From assembly GCA_949752735.1 (NCBI GenBank), contig OX457036.1, positions 20,133,169-20,197,168 of the forward strand: a stretch of 64,000 nucleotides of DNA, written 5' to 3'. Shown piece after piece: positions 1-11,700 of the stretch. The notes under the pieces were generated by a model that saw only the letters and a program-made list of their open reading frames with translations, searched no databases and was not told where the DNA came from. Made by a program: the position numbers and the translations under genes. How positions within the stretch are numbered: position 1 is the stretch's first letter; every line of letters begins with the position of its first letter. The DNA is from Lumbricus terrestris. Its lineage: Eukaryota; Annelida; Clitellata; Crassiclitellata; Lumbricidae.

Positions 1-347
1 AAAATACTTGTTTCATAGATGACTTTAGTTAAATAACATTTGTAAAGGGGAGGGTGGAGAAGCTTATTTGTACGTATGCTTCGGGCAGGTTCTCAACAAA
101 ATGTATGCGTTTAACTGTGTATAAAAGAAAGAGGGTCGAAAGTACGAATTTTTCACTACGGTTGTTGTCATTCCCATTTGTTATGGTGAATTAGTCGATA
201 ATGGATTTTTACTTAATTACTTAAAAGTACTTGTTAATTTTTACAGCAAATTTGGTTTAAAAAAATCTATGCAACAGAACAGTCTGAGTTTTATTTTGGA
301 AATAAATGTTGACTTGTGGTTAATTCTAGTTCAGTTGCTTTCTTCAG

Positions 348-436
348 GTGGAATGATAACGTTACGTGTTCGAAACCCGTCTCAGCAGGCATTTGTCGAT
401 ATCTTCCAGAAATTCAAACTCTCTTTCAATCTGTTG
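348..436 (+). CDS. EPS8-like exon a
   Basis: Acceptor cag at 345-347 and donor gtatga at 437. Encodes RNPSQQAFVDIFQKFKLSF and ends in phase 0. This matches the helical stretch that precedes the proline-rich HFLF block in EPS8 and EPS8-like proteins. Confidence 0.75.
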
Positions 437-3400
437 GTATGACCACATTTTATTGCTTTCAATTCATTTATATCCTGCTAGAAAGCTTGTCATAACTTCC
501 AGTTACATTGCTTACTGAACATTTGGTGCGCGAGCCAAGTTTTGTGATATCTCTTTTTATTACATGACGTCAGAATAATAGAGACGGATAAAAATCATGT
601 TTACAAAAGACGTGAATGTTAATGAGCCATACATTTTTTTAACTCTTCATGGGAACTAAAATTAACATCGTTGACTATAATCCATGCGATGTTAGCCTCA
701 GTCTTGCTAAAGTTCAGTAGAAATAAAAAGTCCATGAGTTAGCGAGAAGTACTGAGATTGATTTTTGGTGTTAAGTTAAGAGTTATGGTTATTTGATTTT
801 GTTTGAAACTGTAAATTTTTCCAGGCAAAGCTGAAGCCGTATATCCACGACCCAAATGCTCCAGAATTGGTTCATTTCCTTTTTACACCGCTGGGTCTAG
901 TGGTGGAAGCTAGCCATGATCAAAGGCTTGGACCTGGTGGAGTTGTATCGACGGTCATCTCTCCACTGCTGACCACGGAAGCCCTGGAACTTCTGAGGAA
1001 CTGTCTGAACTCAAAGGAGATGGAACTTCACCGGAGACTTGGAGATGCGTGGACGATCAGCAAGTCAGTTCAGATTTCATTGGTGCTGTCTTTCCTGTAG
1101 TGAATCTTTTAAAGTCATCTTTTAACTACATATTGGCATCTTTGTAATTAGTTTGCTTTATAAGATCTAAATAACAAGTGATCTGGATCACAAGATATTA
1201 TGGTGTATGATGAATTAATGAGTGTTTAGGTACATGTAGTTAATGCATTGGGTAGAGAGAGAATTACTTTTTATGGGTGATTTCCGATCAAATGATATTT
1301 TTTATTTTTGCCAACGTATGAGCTAACATTTTTTCTTCGAAATTCCTTAAATATGTGTGTATATTCAATGAGCAAAAACAGGTTGGCAAACCGCAACCTG
1401 GTACATTGAGTCAGACAAAAAATTACATTGAAAAAAAATATTAAAGTGTTATTGGAATTAAATTGAATCGACAGTTAGACTATGCTTGAATAATATGTTT
1501 GAAAAGGACTCTAGAAACAAAGTTTCGGTCATCTTTGCTCGGAAGTTCAAAATTGTGCATACGGGCCCTGAGACCTGGGCGATGGTTGTTCTTTGGCGGG
1601 AAAAGAGTTCGAAGGACATGGAAGTCGTTCCTGGCCACTGCATGCAGCAGTTACCCGGATTTTAAAGTGCTTGCTTATGGAGAATGTTGATAGGGATGAA
1701 AAGTATTTTCGTTTACAGATAGGTTGATAGATTGTTGAGAAGGCATGCATTTATCTTTACGATTTTTCTTCAAGTGCGTTATTATCGTAGATTGTTTATA
1801 AAGTGAGATATAAGAAAGATAAGTCATCTTGAAAGTAGATGGTAGCAAATTTCCTTTATGTGCACTAGTCCTATTTCAAAACTTTCCCAGTTTTGTTGCT
1901 GTGCAGTTTTGAACTCCATTAGTTAAACAAGAATCAAAGGCGTTGAATAATAATAATTTTCTCTTATGTGGTCTTTATGCATTTTATGAATAACCAGTGA
2001 TTGTAAAAGGTTGGATTCATTCTCTTCTGCAGTTCATACCTTTCGCTATTGAGTGTTGATGTTTCTTTTCTGTTTAGGGATAACTGGCGGAGTTATGTAC
2101 CGCCGTATATTCCTCGATTCTACGACGGTTGGAATCCGCCGATGGACTGGATTGATGATGCAGCCAGACAGGTCGGAATGAACGATGCAAGGCCTGCAGA
2201 GGTTTGAGTCTTCACAGCTTACTGCCTGTTATTCGCTTTTATGTGTTTGTTAGTTCTTCTGTTGTCATCACGGATTCAATTGTTATGGACATAAACACTT
2301 TTATGTAGCCTATAATTATATTTCACTTGTTGAACTACTTTTTGTACCTGATAGCGGTGTGTCTATCAGTTTTTGTTGTCAATTAAACGAATATAATAAT
2401 AATATATATCAGTTTTTATTTGCTTATCATTGTGAGTTGTGTAATGGTCTGTTAACTAGCATCCAATTCTGTCAACCCATATTTTTGGATTTCAAATTCC
2501 TGTTAGAAGAGAGATCACTTTTAAAAAGTCAGTTTCAAATGCCCACTAAAGTGAACTTGGCTGCTGAATGAGTGCACCAACTAGTGGTGGGAGGGACGCT
2601 TGGGTGAAACTGGTTGAATAAGGAAAGTAATGGCCACACTAGTCAATAGTAGTCATATGTCAATACCTAGAAATTGTAGTTACAAGCACTTTTCATGGCC
2701 ATGTCTGTCTCTTTTATTTGATTAAGAGATTTGTTATTGGATAAATGAAGTAGCTTTCTTCTGCATGTTATGATGTCTACTGTAAGTCATTGATATATAA
2801 TCTCAATGAATAGTCCTTCTTAAATTAAATGCCGTATCCAATCGGCATAAATAGCTGGTTGTAGAAGGGTTGGTAGCACTGGAAAGGGTAGAGTTAGGTT
2901 GGTGCATAAAGGGAAAGGTTAAACTGTTAAGCAGTTTAGGGCCGCATTGGGTCATCTGACTTGGTTGGCCAGGCTAATTTATACAATAAGGGTTAGTATG
3001 TAATTTGTCTAGTAAATATTTAATGCTAGTTTTGGTTGAAAAGCAATAAGAGATTTCTCAGTTGTAACTTAACAACATGATTTGCTAGCGGGTTAAAATT
3101 GCTTGGCTATACAACAACTCCCCTGGATCAGTGTAGCAGTAATTGTAATTATAATTGTAATGTTTTAGTGGAATATTGTAATTTTAGTTATGCTGCAGGA
3201 TTCTTGCTCTCGTAATTTAGGTGTAGAGTAGTGTAGATGGTAAAAAAATGGTAACGCTATTATTCATCATAATATACTCAGTCAAATATTTAAAGCAGCT
3301 TCATCTTGGAATTTTATGAATGTATCTTGCTCTTTATACTTTACCAAAACGGATTGGAGGCTTGAAGTAGGCAAAGGCTACTGCAAAATCTGCTTTGTTC

Positions 3401-5759
3401 GAGTGATGTAATATGTTGTAGTGATTTTATTTGAGTGATATTCTGTAGCTTGCTCTAAATGTTTGAATTTAAGGTGTCAACCACATATCCAGGCAGCAGT
3501 GGAGTTGCAGCTCAAAGGTTAGAGAATTGTCCTTTTTTCATCGTCATTTTAGTTTGCTAAGTAGTTAAAGTTAACCTGTTTGTATTAGTAAGTCACTGAG
3601 AAATGAAAGTGTAGAATTTGTTGACAACAAATTGTTGTCAAACTATTTCCAAAGTAAAATCGAGAAATAGTTTTCGATGCGTATTCGATTATAACTTTAT
3701 CCAAATCGTAATTTGGATTTAAGGCTCTTTAAAGACGTTTTGATTCAGGGAATGAATTAATAGAATGCATTAGCATAATGAATAATAATAAATATTTTCT
3801 CACACATACAATTCTGTTAATGTTCTTACAAATTTACGTAAGTAGTTGAGCAGTTATCTTTTATGCATTATTATTTATGATAAATATAATAATGTTTGAA
3901 ATCCTGGATAATTCTCTATCGCAACTGTATAGTAAAGTTTTCCTTTTGTGATCAAATCATTGGTAATTGATCAAAGAACATTTTTTAGCCTTATTCTTTG
4001 CAAGTTATGTAACCTGTCTAATTGTCTATGATTAACTCATCAAGGAAATCAAGTGACACATGATCAAGGTCTAACTCTGTAATTTTTAATAACGATGATA
4101 ACGATAACAACTACAATCATCAGATGATAACTCTAACAATGATGATGATGATAATGTATGCATATCCAAGTATAGTCTTTGGTTATTTTTTTTTAATCTG
4201 AGGAATCATTTTCATGAAAAGTATTAATAATGTCCGCATGGTTGTTACTCTAGGCCGGTCGATTACTTGGCCCCATCCGATATCTATGCGATGCCGCAAA
4301 AGTCTAAGTCGAAACTGTCTCCGAAATCGTCTGTTGTTAACGGTGATGACGACGGATATGGAGATAAAAGTTTTCAACGAGAACTTCTGTCGAAAAATGC
4401 GCTGTTAGTGAATTATTTTTTTTAGCTTTTTGCATTTCACGTAAGCCTCATTCGTTGGGATTCAATTTGATACCAGTGAAGTAAGTTATTGATAACTAAA
4501 TAAATAAGTTTTATTTAGCTTGAAGACCTGGTCTGAGTATAAGAACATATAAGAACATAATTTCTAGAGAATATACGTGATGCTGTATTGGTCACATGTG
4601 CTCAATGTGCGTAATTAGATATTATTAATTTAGTAAAGCTCTGAAAGAGGTGCTAATTGTTAATATGCTAATTGAATTTGTCTTACAAATTATAAATTTA
4701 TGTCTCAATAAGTAATTTTTTGGTAAAAGTTTAGTGTTTTGTTGAATGATATGTAAAAATGATATGTGGTGTCTGCCATTTAACTTCTTTCCTCTTATGC
4801 AGCAGTGTATCCTTAGATCGCCATTTGATTTTCTAAAAATTTACCTAAGAAAATATTTATTTGATTCTTCTCTTGTACTTGATTCTGAACAGAATTTATC
4901 AAGTGATACAAAGCAGAAAGTCCGACAAGAAGCAAGAACTGTCAATAGAGAAAGGTGAAATTCTTGAGGTTAGTGTTAACTCATTAGCACAATATAATAT
5001 TGTTATGATACTTTCAGGGTCTGAAATTGTAAAATTGGCAATAAAATAGCAAAACTGAATCAAAATTGAATGCGCAATTGCTAAGAATACGGTTGCTTCT
5101 TTCGAATGATAATCAACATTTCATGTGGCATAGATAAGAAAGACATATGAAATCAGTGGTATACACCCCCTTATTGACCTAGGAAAAAAGTTTTTAACTT
5201 AAAGGTTATTTATCCACTTAAATAAGAAAAAACAAAACAATTGCTTGTAGTAACAATTGTTTCTCTTACTTTATTCCATTTGTTACTTTAATCCCTTTTT
5301 ATTTACTGTAATACAGTAGGGTTGGTGTCAGAAAGGGCACCCGACCAGGTCATACCCCCACCTCCATCATAGATTCCTGGCTATGCCACTGTATGAAATG
5401 AATAATATTATTGTGAATAATTGGAGTTCTAGATGATTACGTACTAAGCTAAATTTTAAGCTATCAGGGTCAGTGCTATCTATACTAGATTTAGTGAACA
5501 CAGTCATTATTCCGGATGGCTTCTGCAATTGGGTGATGGTATAGGTCAAGGAGATGATTTAATACACGTAATTGTAAAATGTAATTGGAAATTACTCATT
5601 GCAGGAAAACGAGAAACAAATCATCATTGATTAGAAATGTTGTTGTATCTATTGTTGTAGATTCTTGACAACAGTCGACAGTGGTGGAAGGTCAGAAACT
5701 CCAGAGGTCAGACTGGCTTCGCACCAAACACGCTTCTACAGCCATTTTCCATGGGCTGA
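348..5759 (+). CDS. EPS8-like: EPS8-family adaptor, 3' part (seven exons, 5' end outside window)
   Basis: EPS8 proteins cap actin barbed ends, bundle actin and link receptor signalling to Rac in microvilli, stereocilia and lamellipodia. Seven exons join in consistent phase: 348-436, 825-1063, 2078-2201, 3474-3517, 4254-4403, 4893-4968 and 5661-5759, giving 272 residues and a stop. Family-specific text includes VDIFQKFKLSFNLL, ELVHFLFTPLGLVVEAS, GDAWT, PPYIPRFYDGWNPP and, in the SH3 domain, ELSIEKGEILE then RQWWKVRN and GFAPN. The PTB domain would lie upstream of the window. Oddities: the ALYDF motif that normally opens the SH3 is replaced by a YQV-like stretch, and the frame stops about ten residues after the SH3, so the C-terminal SAM-like actin-binding effector region is absent. 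Neighbour: convergent with chitin synthase copy A. The family call is secure; the exact start of the SH3 exon and the true end are less so. Confidence 0.85.
825..1063 (+). CDS. EPS8-like exon b (HFLF block)
   Basis: Starts after ccag in phase 0 (AKLKPYIHDPN) and ends at AGCAA before gtcagt. Contains ELVHFLFTPLGLVVEAS and LGDAWTISK, the most recognisable EPS8 family stretch. The last codon is completed by the next exon to give Lys. Confidence 0.85.
1064..2077 (+). other. EPS8-like intron between exons b and c
   Basis: No exon, SINE or inverted repeat was recognised. A frame open from 1519 to 1665 reads protein-like (TGPETWAMVVLW) but matches no family I know and lacks splice support. Confidence 0.4.
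2078..2201 (+). CDS. EPS8-like exon c (PPYIP-F-GW block)
   Basis: Acceptor tttag, donor gtttga. Encodes DNWRSYVPPYIPRFYDGWNP and ends phase 0. The PPYIP..F..GW..P motif is diagnostic for EPS8 between the HFLF block and the SH3 domain. Confidence 0.85.
2202..3473 (+). other. EPS8-like intron between exons c and d
   Basis: AT-rich intron sequence. I see no coding exon, tRNA-like box or terminal inverted repeat in it. Confidence 0.4.
3474..3517 (+). CDS. EPS8-like exon d (short linker)
   Basis: 44-bp exon, phase 0 in and phase 2 out, acceptor ttaag and donor gttaga. Encodes a low-complexity linker VSTTYPGSSGVAAQ. It is supported mainly by phase, since AG plus G of the next exon makes Arg. Confidence 0.6.
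4254..4403 (+). CDS. EPS8-like exon e (Ser/Lys-rich linker)
   Basis: Acceptor ctctag, phase 2 in. Encodes PVDYLAPSDIYAMPQKSKSK followed by an acidic stretch. The donor is probably gttagt at 4404, because only that site keeps the SH3 exon in frame; gtgaat at 4408 is the alternative and breaks it. Confidence 0.65.
4893..4968 (+). CDS. EPS8-like exon f (SH3 first half)
   Basis: Acceptor gaacag, donor gttagt. Encodes RKSDKKQELSIEKGEILE, the RT-loop and first strands of the EPS8 SH3 domain. The expected ALYDF opening is not seen; the preceding residues read LIYQVIQS. Confidence 0.7.
5661..5759 (+). CDS. EPS8-like exon g (SH3 second half and stop)
   Basis: Acceptor ttgtag. Encodes ILDNSRQWWKVRN, then GFAPN, and ends FSMG-stop (tga 5757-5759). 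No GT donor near the end allows read-through to a C-terminal effector exon. Confidence 0.8.
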   Translation: MLDNSRQWWKVRNSRGQTGFAPNTLLQPFSMG

Positions 5760-6962
5760 TCCATCATCCCAAGATCTGTGGCTGAACGATTTCCTATGCA
5801 AGGCTTTGATTATCTGTTTTGTTGTTCTTTGATTATCTGTTTTGCTATTATTAAGAGACTCTGTACAGCTGAAGTTGATGCATTTTTAATCAGTTTGTTT
5901 TTTTGCTAGTGGTTTACTGCTGTAATGAATCTCAATTAGTCATTATGATGCTGGATGTATTTAGGTGCAACAACAAGATGATTTGCATTCATCTTGCGGA
6001 CATGAAATTATTTGTTAATTAATTAAAGTAATTGAAGAAACCTCAAAATGATTGCAGGTTTTTCCAGAGGCATCTCAGATATCAGCGCATATGGGTTCTT
6101 TCACTTTGGTTTGATTAAATACTCTTCTGGTCTTGAATTATGTGGAGCTTTCATTGAAATACACTTTGTTATGTTTTAGTGTTCGCTTGTAACTTTGCTG
6201 AGCTTGAAGCATTTTTATTTTGCAGCTGGTTAAGTCCATTTTGGTAGTGAGAGAATATTAATGGAATTGATGTAAAACAAAATTGATGTGCTGTTCCATA
6301 AAGACAGACATCTGTGCAGGAAATCAGTTCAATGGTATGCTTAACTGAATGGATTGTGTTCTAAATACTTTGTTGGTTAGAATTACAAGAGGCCAAAACA
6401 ATACTCGCATAGATCTGTTTCAAGGAATCTCACTCATTTACTGAACGATGCAACTGTATTCTAAGTTTTTGATGTCAGTACCAGTTTTTGCGATTTATAA
6501 CCAAAATAATTTACTTACTTAGAGTGATGGTTTATTGAAGATTTGTATCTAAACCAATGTCTGAACTTTTAAACTGCATTGCGATGTGAATGAATGTCTT
6601 GCATGTCATCATGATGTCACCATAATGACAATGATATAATAATAATTACAACAGCAATTGTAATTAAAGTTTTAAACCCTTTTCGTTAATCATGACAGAT
6701 CATGATTAGAACTTACTGTGTAATAGTGAAAGAATAATTATTATTGTAGTTTTGTCACTTAATTATGATAATTGCAATGATAACATTGATAACAATTGAA
6801 ATTTGGTTGCAAAATTACCATTTTTAATGCTAGATTAGATTTTGTTAGAGTTTATGAGATGATAACCTTTACATGTTAATGAGTACAAGATATTAAATCC
6901 AGTTTTTTAAGTTCTAATGTACATGACATCAGTTTGTTGTGATTACTAATTTATTCTCGGAT
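5760..6962. other. EPS8-like 3' UTR and intergenic DNA
   Basis: Follows the EPS8 stop codon. An ATTAAA near 6021 could serve as the polyadenylation signal. From about 6590 it is dominated by AT-rich trinucleotide-like runs. No effector-domain exon of EPS8 was recognised here on the plus strand. Confidence 0.4.
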
Positions 6963-7181
6963 GTTTGTATGTGCACTTGATATAGCGCCCCTTCAAGCTT
7001 GCTACTCAGAGGCGCTCCCGACTACAGTGCGGACACTACATCGGAGTTTCACGCCGAAGTGCTGAGCAATTGCGAGTGAAGGACTTGCCCAAGGTCCCTA
7101 CACGGCGACTTGAGGTGGATTCGAACCTGCAACCCTTCGACTGCAAGGCGACAAACATACCCAGTACACCACCGCGCCCCA
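6963..7181 (-). mobile_element. tRNA-derived SINE, family 1, near full length
   Basis: On the minus strand the head reads GGGGCGCGGTGGTGTACTGG with an internal B box GGTTCGAATCC, as in Pol III promoters of tRNA-derived SINEs. The body (CTTGGGCAAGTCCTTCACTC) leads to the tail GAAGGGGCGCTATAT. Related copies lie at 33171-33370 and 48943-49092. The tail resembles the 3' ends of L2/CR1-like LINE fragments in this window. Confidence 0.8.
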
Positions 7182-7239
7182 CAATGAAAAAGATAAAGAT
7201 TGTGATTACCTTGTATTAACCTCCCAGCCAGAAATTTTC

Positions 7240-7556
7240 TTGATTTTCCACATTGTAACGACAGCATTTTAAGCTGTCATCTTAAGATTTCTCTACTATT
7301 TCAGTGCTGATGAGAGTGGTCTAAGAATTCAATAAATATACTTACAATATAACAATTTCTTTTTAAGTTTCCACATTTTAATAGTAGCCTTTTAAAATGT
7401 CATCTTAACCAAATAAAAATAAAAACATTTGTGGTGGGAGGGGCACATCCCACCCCAAATCCCCTGCTAGGTGCTACGTTCCGCTCGTTTGCCCCCCCCC
7501 TCCACCCCAAAACCTTTATTCCCTGGAGGAAGAGGACTAGATTAGACACTGGTCAG
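7240..7556. repeat. Repeat fragment with CAGTG-type terminus
   Basis: Contains GAGAGTGGTCTAAG and a CAATAAATATA stretch, and ends at about 7540-7556 in the reverse complement of CAGTGTCTAATCTAGTCC. The same body and terminus occur at 31005-31305 and the terminus again at 33880. It is probably a one-ended remnant of a DNA transposon family. Confidence 0.55.
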
Positions 7557-8086
7557 TGAACATCTGAATCTGTTTAAAATTATTCATGGAAACTTTTGAT
7601 GATACTTTTAATATTATAAAACATTTTAAAGCTGATAAATAAAACACATTTCTAGACTATTTCCTACTCCATGACAAGTCTCATTGTAGCAATCATTATC
7701 CTTATTGTTTCATTGTTGTCACCTTGATGATTCTCACTCTTTGTATTATTGCTTATTGTTTACTTAAACACTTTAATAATCGCCAGGACAGTGCTCTCCT
7801 ACATCTGAGATACAGAAAACTTGGATTAGTTGCTAGAGTTTATTTTATTTTTATATATAAGTGGAATGATATTGCTGGAAAACCTAAGTTACGATTATTT
7901 CAATAATCAATAATCATAATATGATAATAGCATACTTGGAAATAATGCCAAAAGCCGAAAATCCCTTAGATGGAAACGGGAAGCACTCAAACAGGAACTA
8001 GGAGACCATAGAACTTTAAAAACTCATTCACTCTTAATGCAAATAATAAGTAGCCTACTATAAAAGAAAGTGATATGCATCTGCTG

Positions 8087-8762
8087 TCACACAAAATTCA
8101 GACGAAATATTCGCCGTGAAAATGCTCGTTCTAGCTCATTCTTTCGTACCAGTCTGGTGTCCCTTCGTTGCCGTGGTGAGCGTGGGTAAAACTGCTGTCC
8201 TGTCTGCAAATTTGAGTTCTGGGAAGACAAAACATCGTGCTGCGAAAGGTAGCTTGGCCTTTGCTCGTGAAACGAATAAGGATGATGTTGCACGCTATTT
8301 CTCATTTGGACCTCATTCTCTTTGTGCATGGCTTGATTTGGAATAATAGTGTCACTGTTTCGGTTTTGTCTTTCCATCGGTGGTACTGGGCTTGGAAAGA
8401 GTTCATATGGGGTACTTGCTGGCACGTAATACCTATCTGCATAAGCCCTAATGGATTCCCTCAACCTATGTGGCGGCAGGTGCGCAACGTACTGTAGTTT
8501 GGTGTTTTGCCTGGAGTGTGGTGGACGTTCGAACCCGTTTGATGCTATGTTTTCAGGCGTTTCCTCTTCGCTGTAGTCTGGTTCAATCTCATCTGTGTCT
8601 AAATCGTAATCTGGTTCCGGTTCAGCGAGTGCCATTTTGGTAAGGTTGACTGCCTCCTGTGGGGTTATCTTCTCTTGCTCTTTGGATATGGGGTGTTTTC
8701 GTCTCTTTGAGAGTGGCGATTCAAGTTCTGTAATTGTCATAACCTCCAGGAAAGTGCCCCAT
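8087..8762 (-). CDS. CHS copy A exon 12 (cytosolic tail and stop)
   Basis: Acceptor aaacag, phase 2 in. Encodes [18 protein letters not shown], an acidic stretch [18 protein letters not shown] and [15 protein letters not shown], and ends FRLNFV-stop at 8087. Homologous along its length to the copy B tail. Confidence 0.85.
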
Positions 8763-11700
8763 CTGTTTAAGAAACGAAATATCAGTAGACTTTCAATACC
8801 AGTGTAAAGGTTTCAAATTACCCCTCCTGAACATTGCCCGGTTTCAGATTACCCCCCCCCCCCCGGACACTAGATTTGCAGCAATCATCGCATTTATTGC
8901 ACTAAAAATATCAGAAAAATAATCCCGCTTCTTGTTTTGGTCTGAAGATTTTCATCCCTCATCCCACTTCGTGGTTTGTTATCAATTTTTTAATCGAAAG
9001 AAAAATAATAGCCTCGAAGCCATTGCTCCATTGTAATTTCAGTGGCGATTAGTATTTTAGTTACACATGAAAATATTGATAACAAACCACGAAGTGGGAT
9101 GACGGATGAAAATCTTCAGACCAAAACAAGAAGCGGGATGATTTTTCTGATATTTTTAGTGCAATAAATGCGATGATTGATGCAAATTACAGTTTGCAGG
9201 GTGGTAATGTTTAAGAGGGAGTAATTTGAAACCTTTACACCGGTTCATTTCGAGTAAAACAAATTAGCTTTGCAGTCTCCAAGAATAAAGTGGGTTAGCT
9301 GTTGCCATTCATCTAATTAATATCAACTATTCGAAAATAGTGTGACAGCCTGTGTAAATTTTATGCATTCACCTTACATTATTTTATACAATTAACATTA
9401 CTTTGGGTAATTGGAATAGGCAGGCTTCTGTGTAGTATTCCGGATCAAGCTCATCTAGCCTCTCTTTGTAACATCGTAGAATTCATATTTTTGCCACTTC
9501 AACAGAGGCACCATTAAGCTATGCCCTAAGCTGCAATTCTCAACTTTTATGTACCAACTACCGGTACTACTACTTGTGTTGTTCTCTCAATAATAGGCTA
9601 ACAAACATGATCTAAGCAATGAAGTGAACGAAGGGACAGTAGAGTGCATATAATAATTATACATATAACATGTGCATACTGTAGGCCTATGTATGCACAT
9701 ATTCTAGTGCAATAATTATAATGTCAGTAATACCAAAAAGTTCAGTAATGGAATCTCAGGGCAACCCTCATTTACTCTTTCTTGCCCCTTGAGTTGGCAT
9801 AGAGGAACATCTAGGTGGATACATCGCAGGTCTTCCTGTTAACTACGCATCTAACATTGGTATCAAAGAATACCTCTTAAAGAGAAATATGTGCAAACAA
9901 ACATTCTAGGGTTGTACAAGAATGGTCTTTCACAGGCACGAACACAAACCTTTGATTACAATTAAACCTAGTACACTATCTAAAAAGGAAAAAGCATGCT
10001 GCTCAGGAAACTATAGAAAAGTAAAAACACTGAAGAGATCAAACATAATTAAACCAGTTTATATATATAGTTCTCACCTGTGCATCAACATTCCGAGAAT
10101 CTGGAGAAGAAGGACAATTAGATAGAATATGATAAAGACAAAGCTGTGTGGCTGGAACTGTATCCATGTCCCATCCTTTTTCTGGTAGAGGTTTAATGGT
10201 TTGATGTGAATCTGTAGCATGAAATTCAGAAGAACCCAGATCGCATTCACCATCCAGAAGCCGAAAGAGACGTTGTTGCGTAGTGCAATAAGATCAGCCT
10301 CCAGTTTCTCCTTCTGTCGCTTGTCGCTCTTCAGCGGCTTCAAGTACTTCTTGATCAGATTGTTCCAGAAGGATCTTTCTCTTTCATTGATCACTCCAAC
10401 TCCACCATCACCCAGTCCAGGATCTTTAATCCACTTCGGATGTTCAGGATCACATTCAGTAACGACATCTAAATTTACCTCTTGCTCTGGCGGAGATGTT
10501 TCCTTCAGAGCCGATACCTCAGATTTTCGAGCTTCAATTGCCTGAAATGTGCCAGGAATCACTTTTGTATTATTATCCTCAAAGTTGGATGAGGACGAAG
10601 AATCAGACTGTTGCCGGTTCAACTTGTTCAGCTCTTTGTGGATCTGTCCCAACATTTTAACCATTTTCTTGTTTGCATTTCGTTCCTGCTTAGTAGCCTG
10701 AAAGATGTCCGAAATGGTCTTCCGTGCCTTGAACAGTGAACTGTCAATCATCCTACGGATGTAGGCAACAAAGTGGGCCTTTTTCTTGGCAGATTTAGGT
10801 GCTTGGGCTTCGGCAGCTTGCTGTTTCTGCGACTTCCGCTGTGGAACTTCTCTTGTTCCCCATGAGATGACATGCATGTTGCTGATGCTGTAAATCATCA
10901 GAAGAATGTACCCAGCTGGGATGCAGACGAAGTAAAGGATGCCATGCAAAAGGCAGAACATCTCGTACGGGTGGAGGAAAAAGGCTAAAACAAATGGTAC
11001 AACAACGAAGAGAAGAAAGAAGAGATCCGGTTTGAGGACGTCCAAAATAGCCATGTCGATGACAAGGCTGACAAGGACAATTGTCATAACGAATGCATAG
11101 ATCATACTGAACAGACCAGCAAACACGAGCTGAATTTTTTCCTCGCAAAAGAAGCAAATGGCTAAATACGTTGCTGGAATCAGCAGAGCAAGGCTGTAGG
11201 AAACCCAGGCGCAGTTATTAAGACCAAGGACCAACTGAAATGCCGAGGCAATCGCTATGACGATCGTGGCAGGTCCCAAGACAGTTGAAACCATAAGGAA
11301 AACCTGGTATAGCATGAATAGACGACTGATGTTGTCATTTATCAGAACTGTATTGTTGAAGTCGGAAAGAAGGTCCCATATGTTGGCAAGGGTTGATGGA
11401 ACCCAGCGTCGCCTTTGCTTGAAGAACTCTGCAAAGCTCTCAGGGCAGTAAGTAAGGGCATCTGCTGCTGCTGAATAATCAACACGATAACCCTGTTGCA
11501 GCAGCAGGGTACACAACCACCTGTCTTCCCCTGAAATATACAAGCAGATAACTTGAAATATAAAGACAAAAGAAACTGACTGCCAGTTGTACTAACTACA
11601 TTTTTATTGCTTAAAAGTTTCTGCAATCACCCTATTGTCCAATTCAGTTAGAAACCGATCAACCCGTCAATACCCAATATACAAGGTGGGCAAAAAAAAC

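Noticed and set aside
1519..1665. Open plus-strand stretch reading TGPETWAMVVLWREKSSK inside an EPS8-like intron
   Set aside because: Protein-like composition but only 48 codons, no matching splice sites in phase with the neighbouring exons and no family recognised.
6963..7181. Possible tRNA gene on the minus strand
   Set aside because: A and B boxes are present, but the sequence runs into a SINE body and tail and no full cloverleaf with acceptor stem is formed. The same holds for 12917, 33171, 59241 and 61228.
10219..10545. Plus-strand frames over synthase exon 11 (also at 39450-39982 and 40043-40318)
   Set aside because: Antisense shadows of the strongly supported exon; no independent domain.
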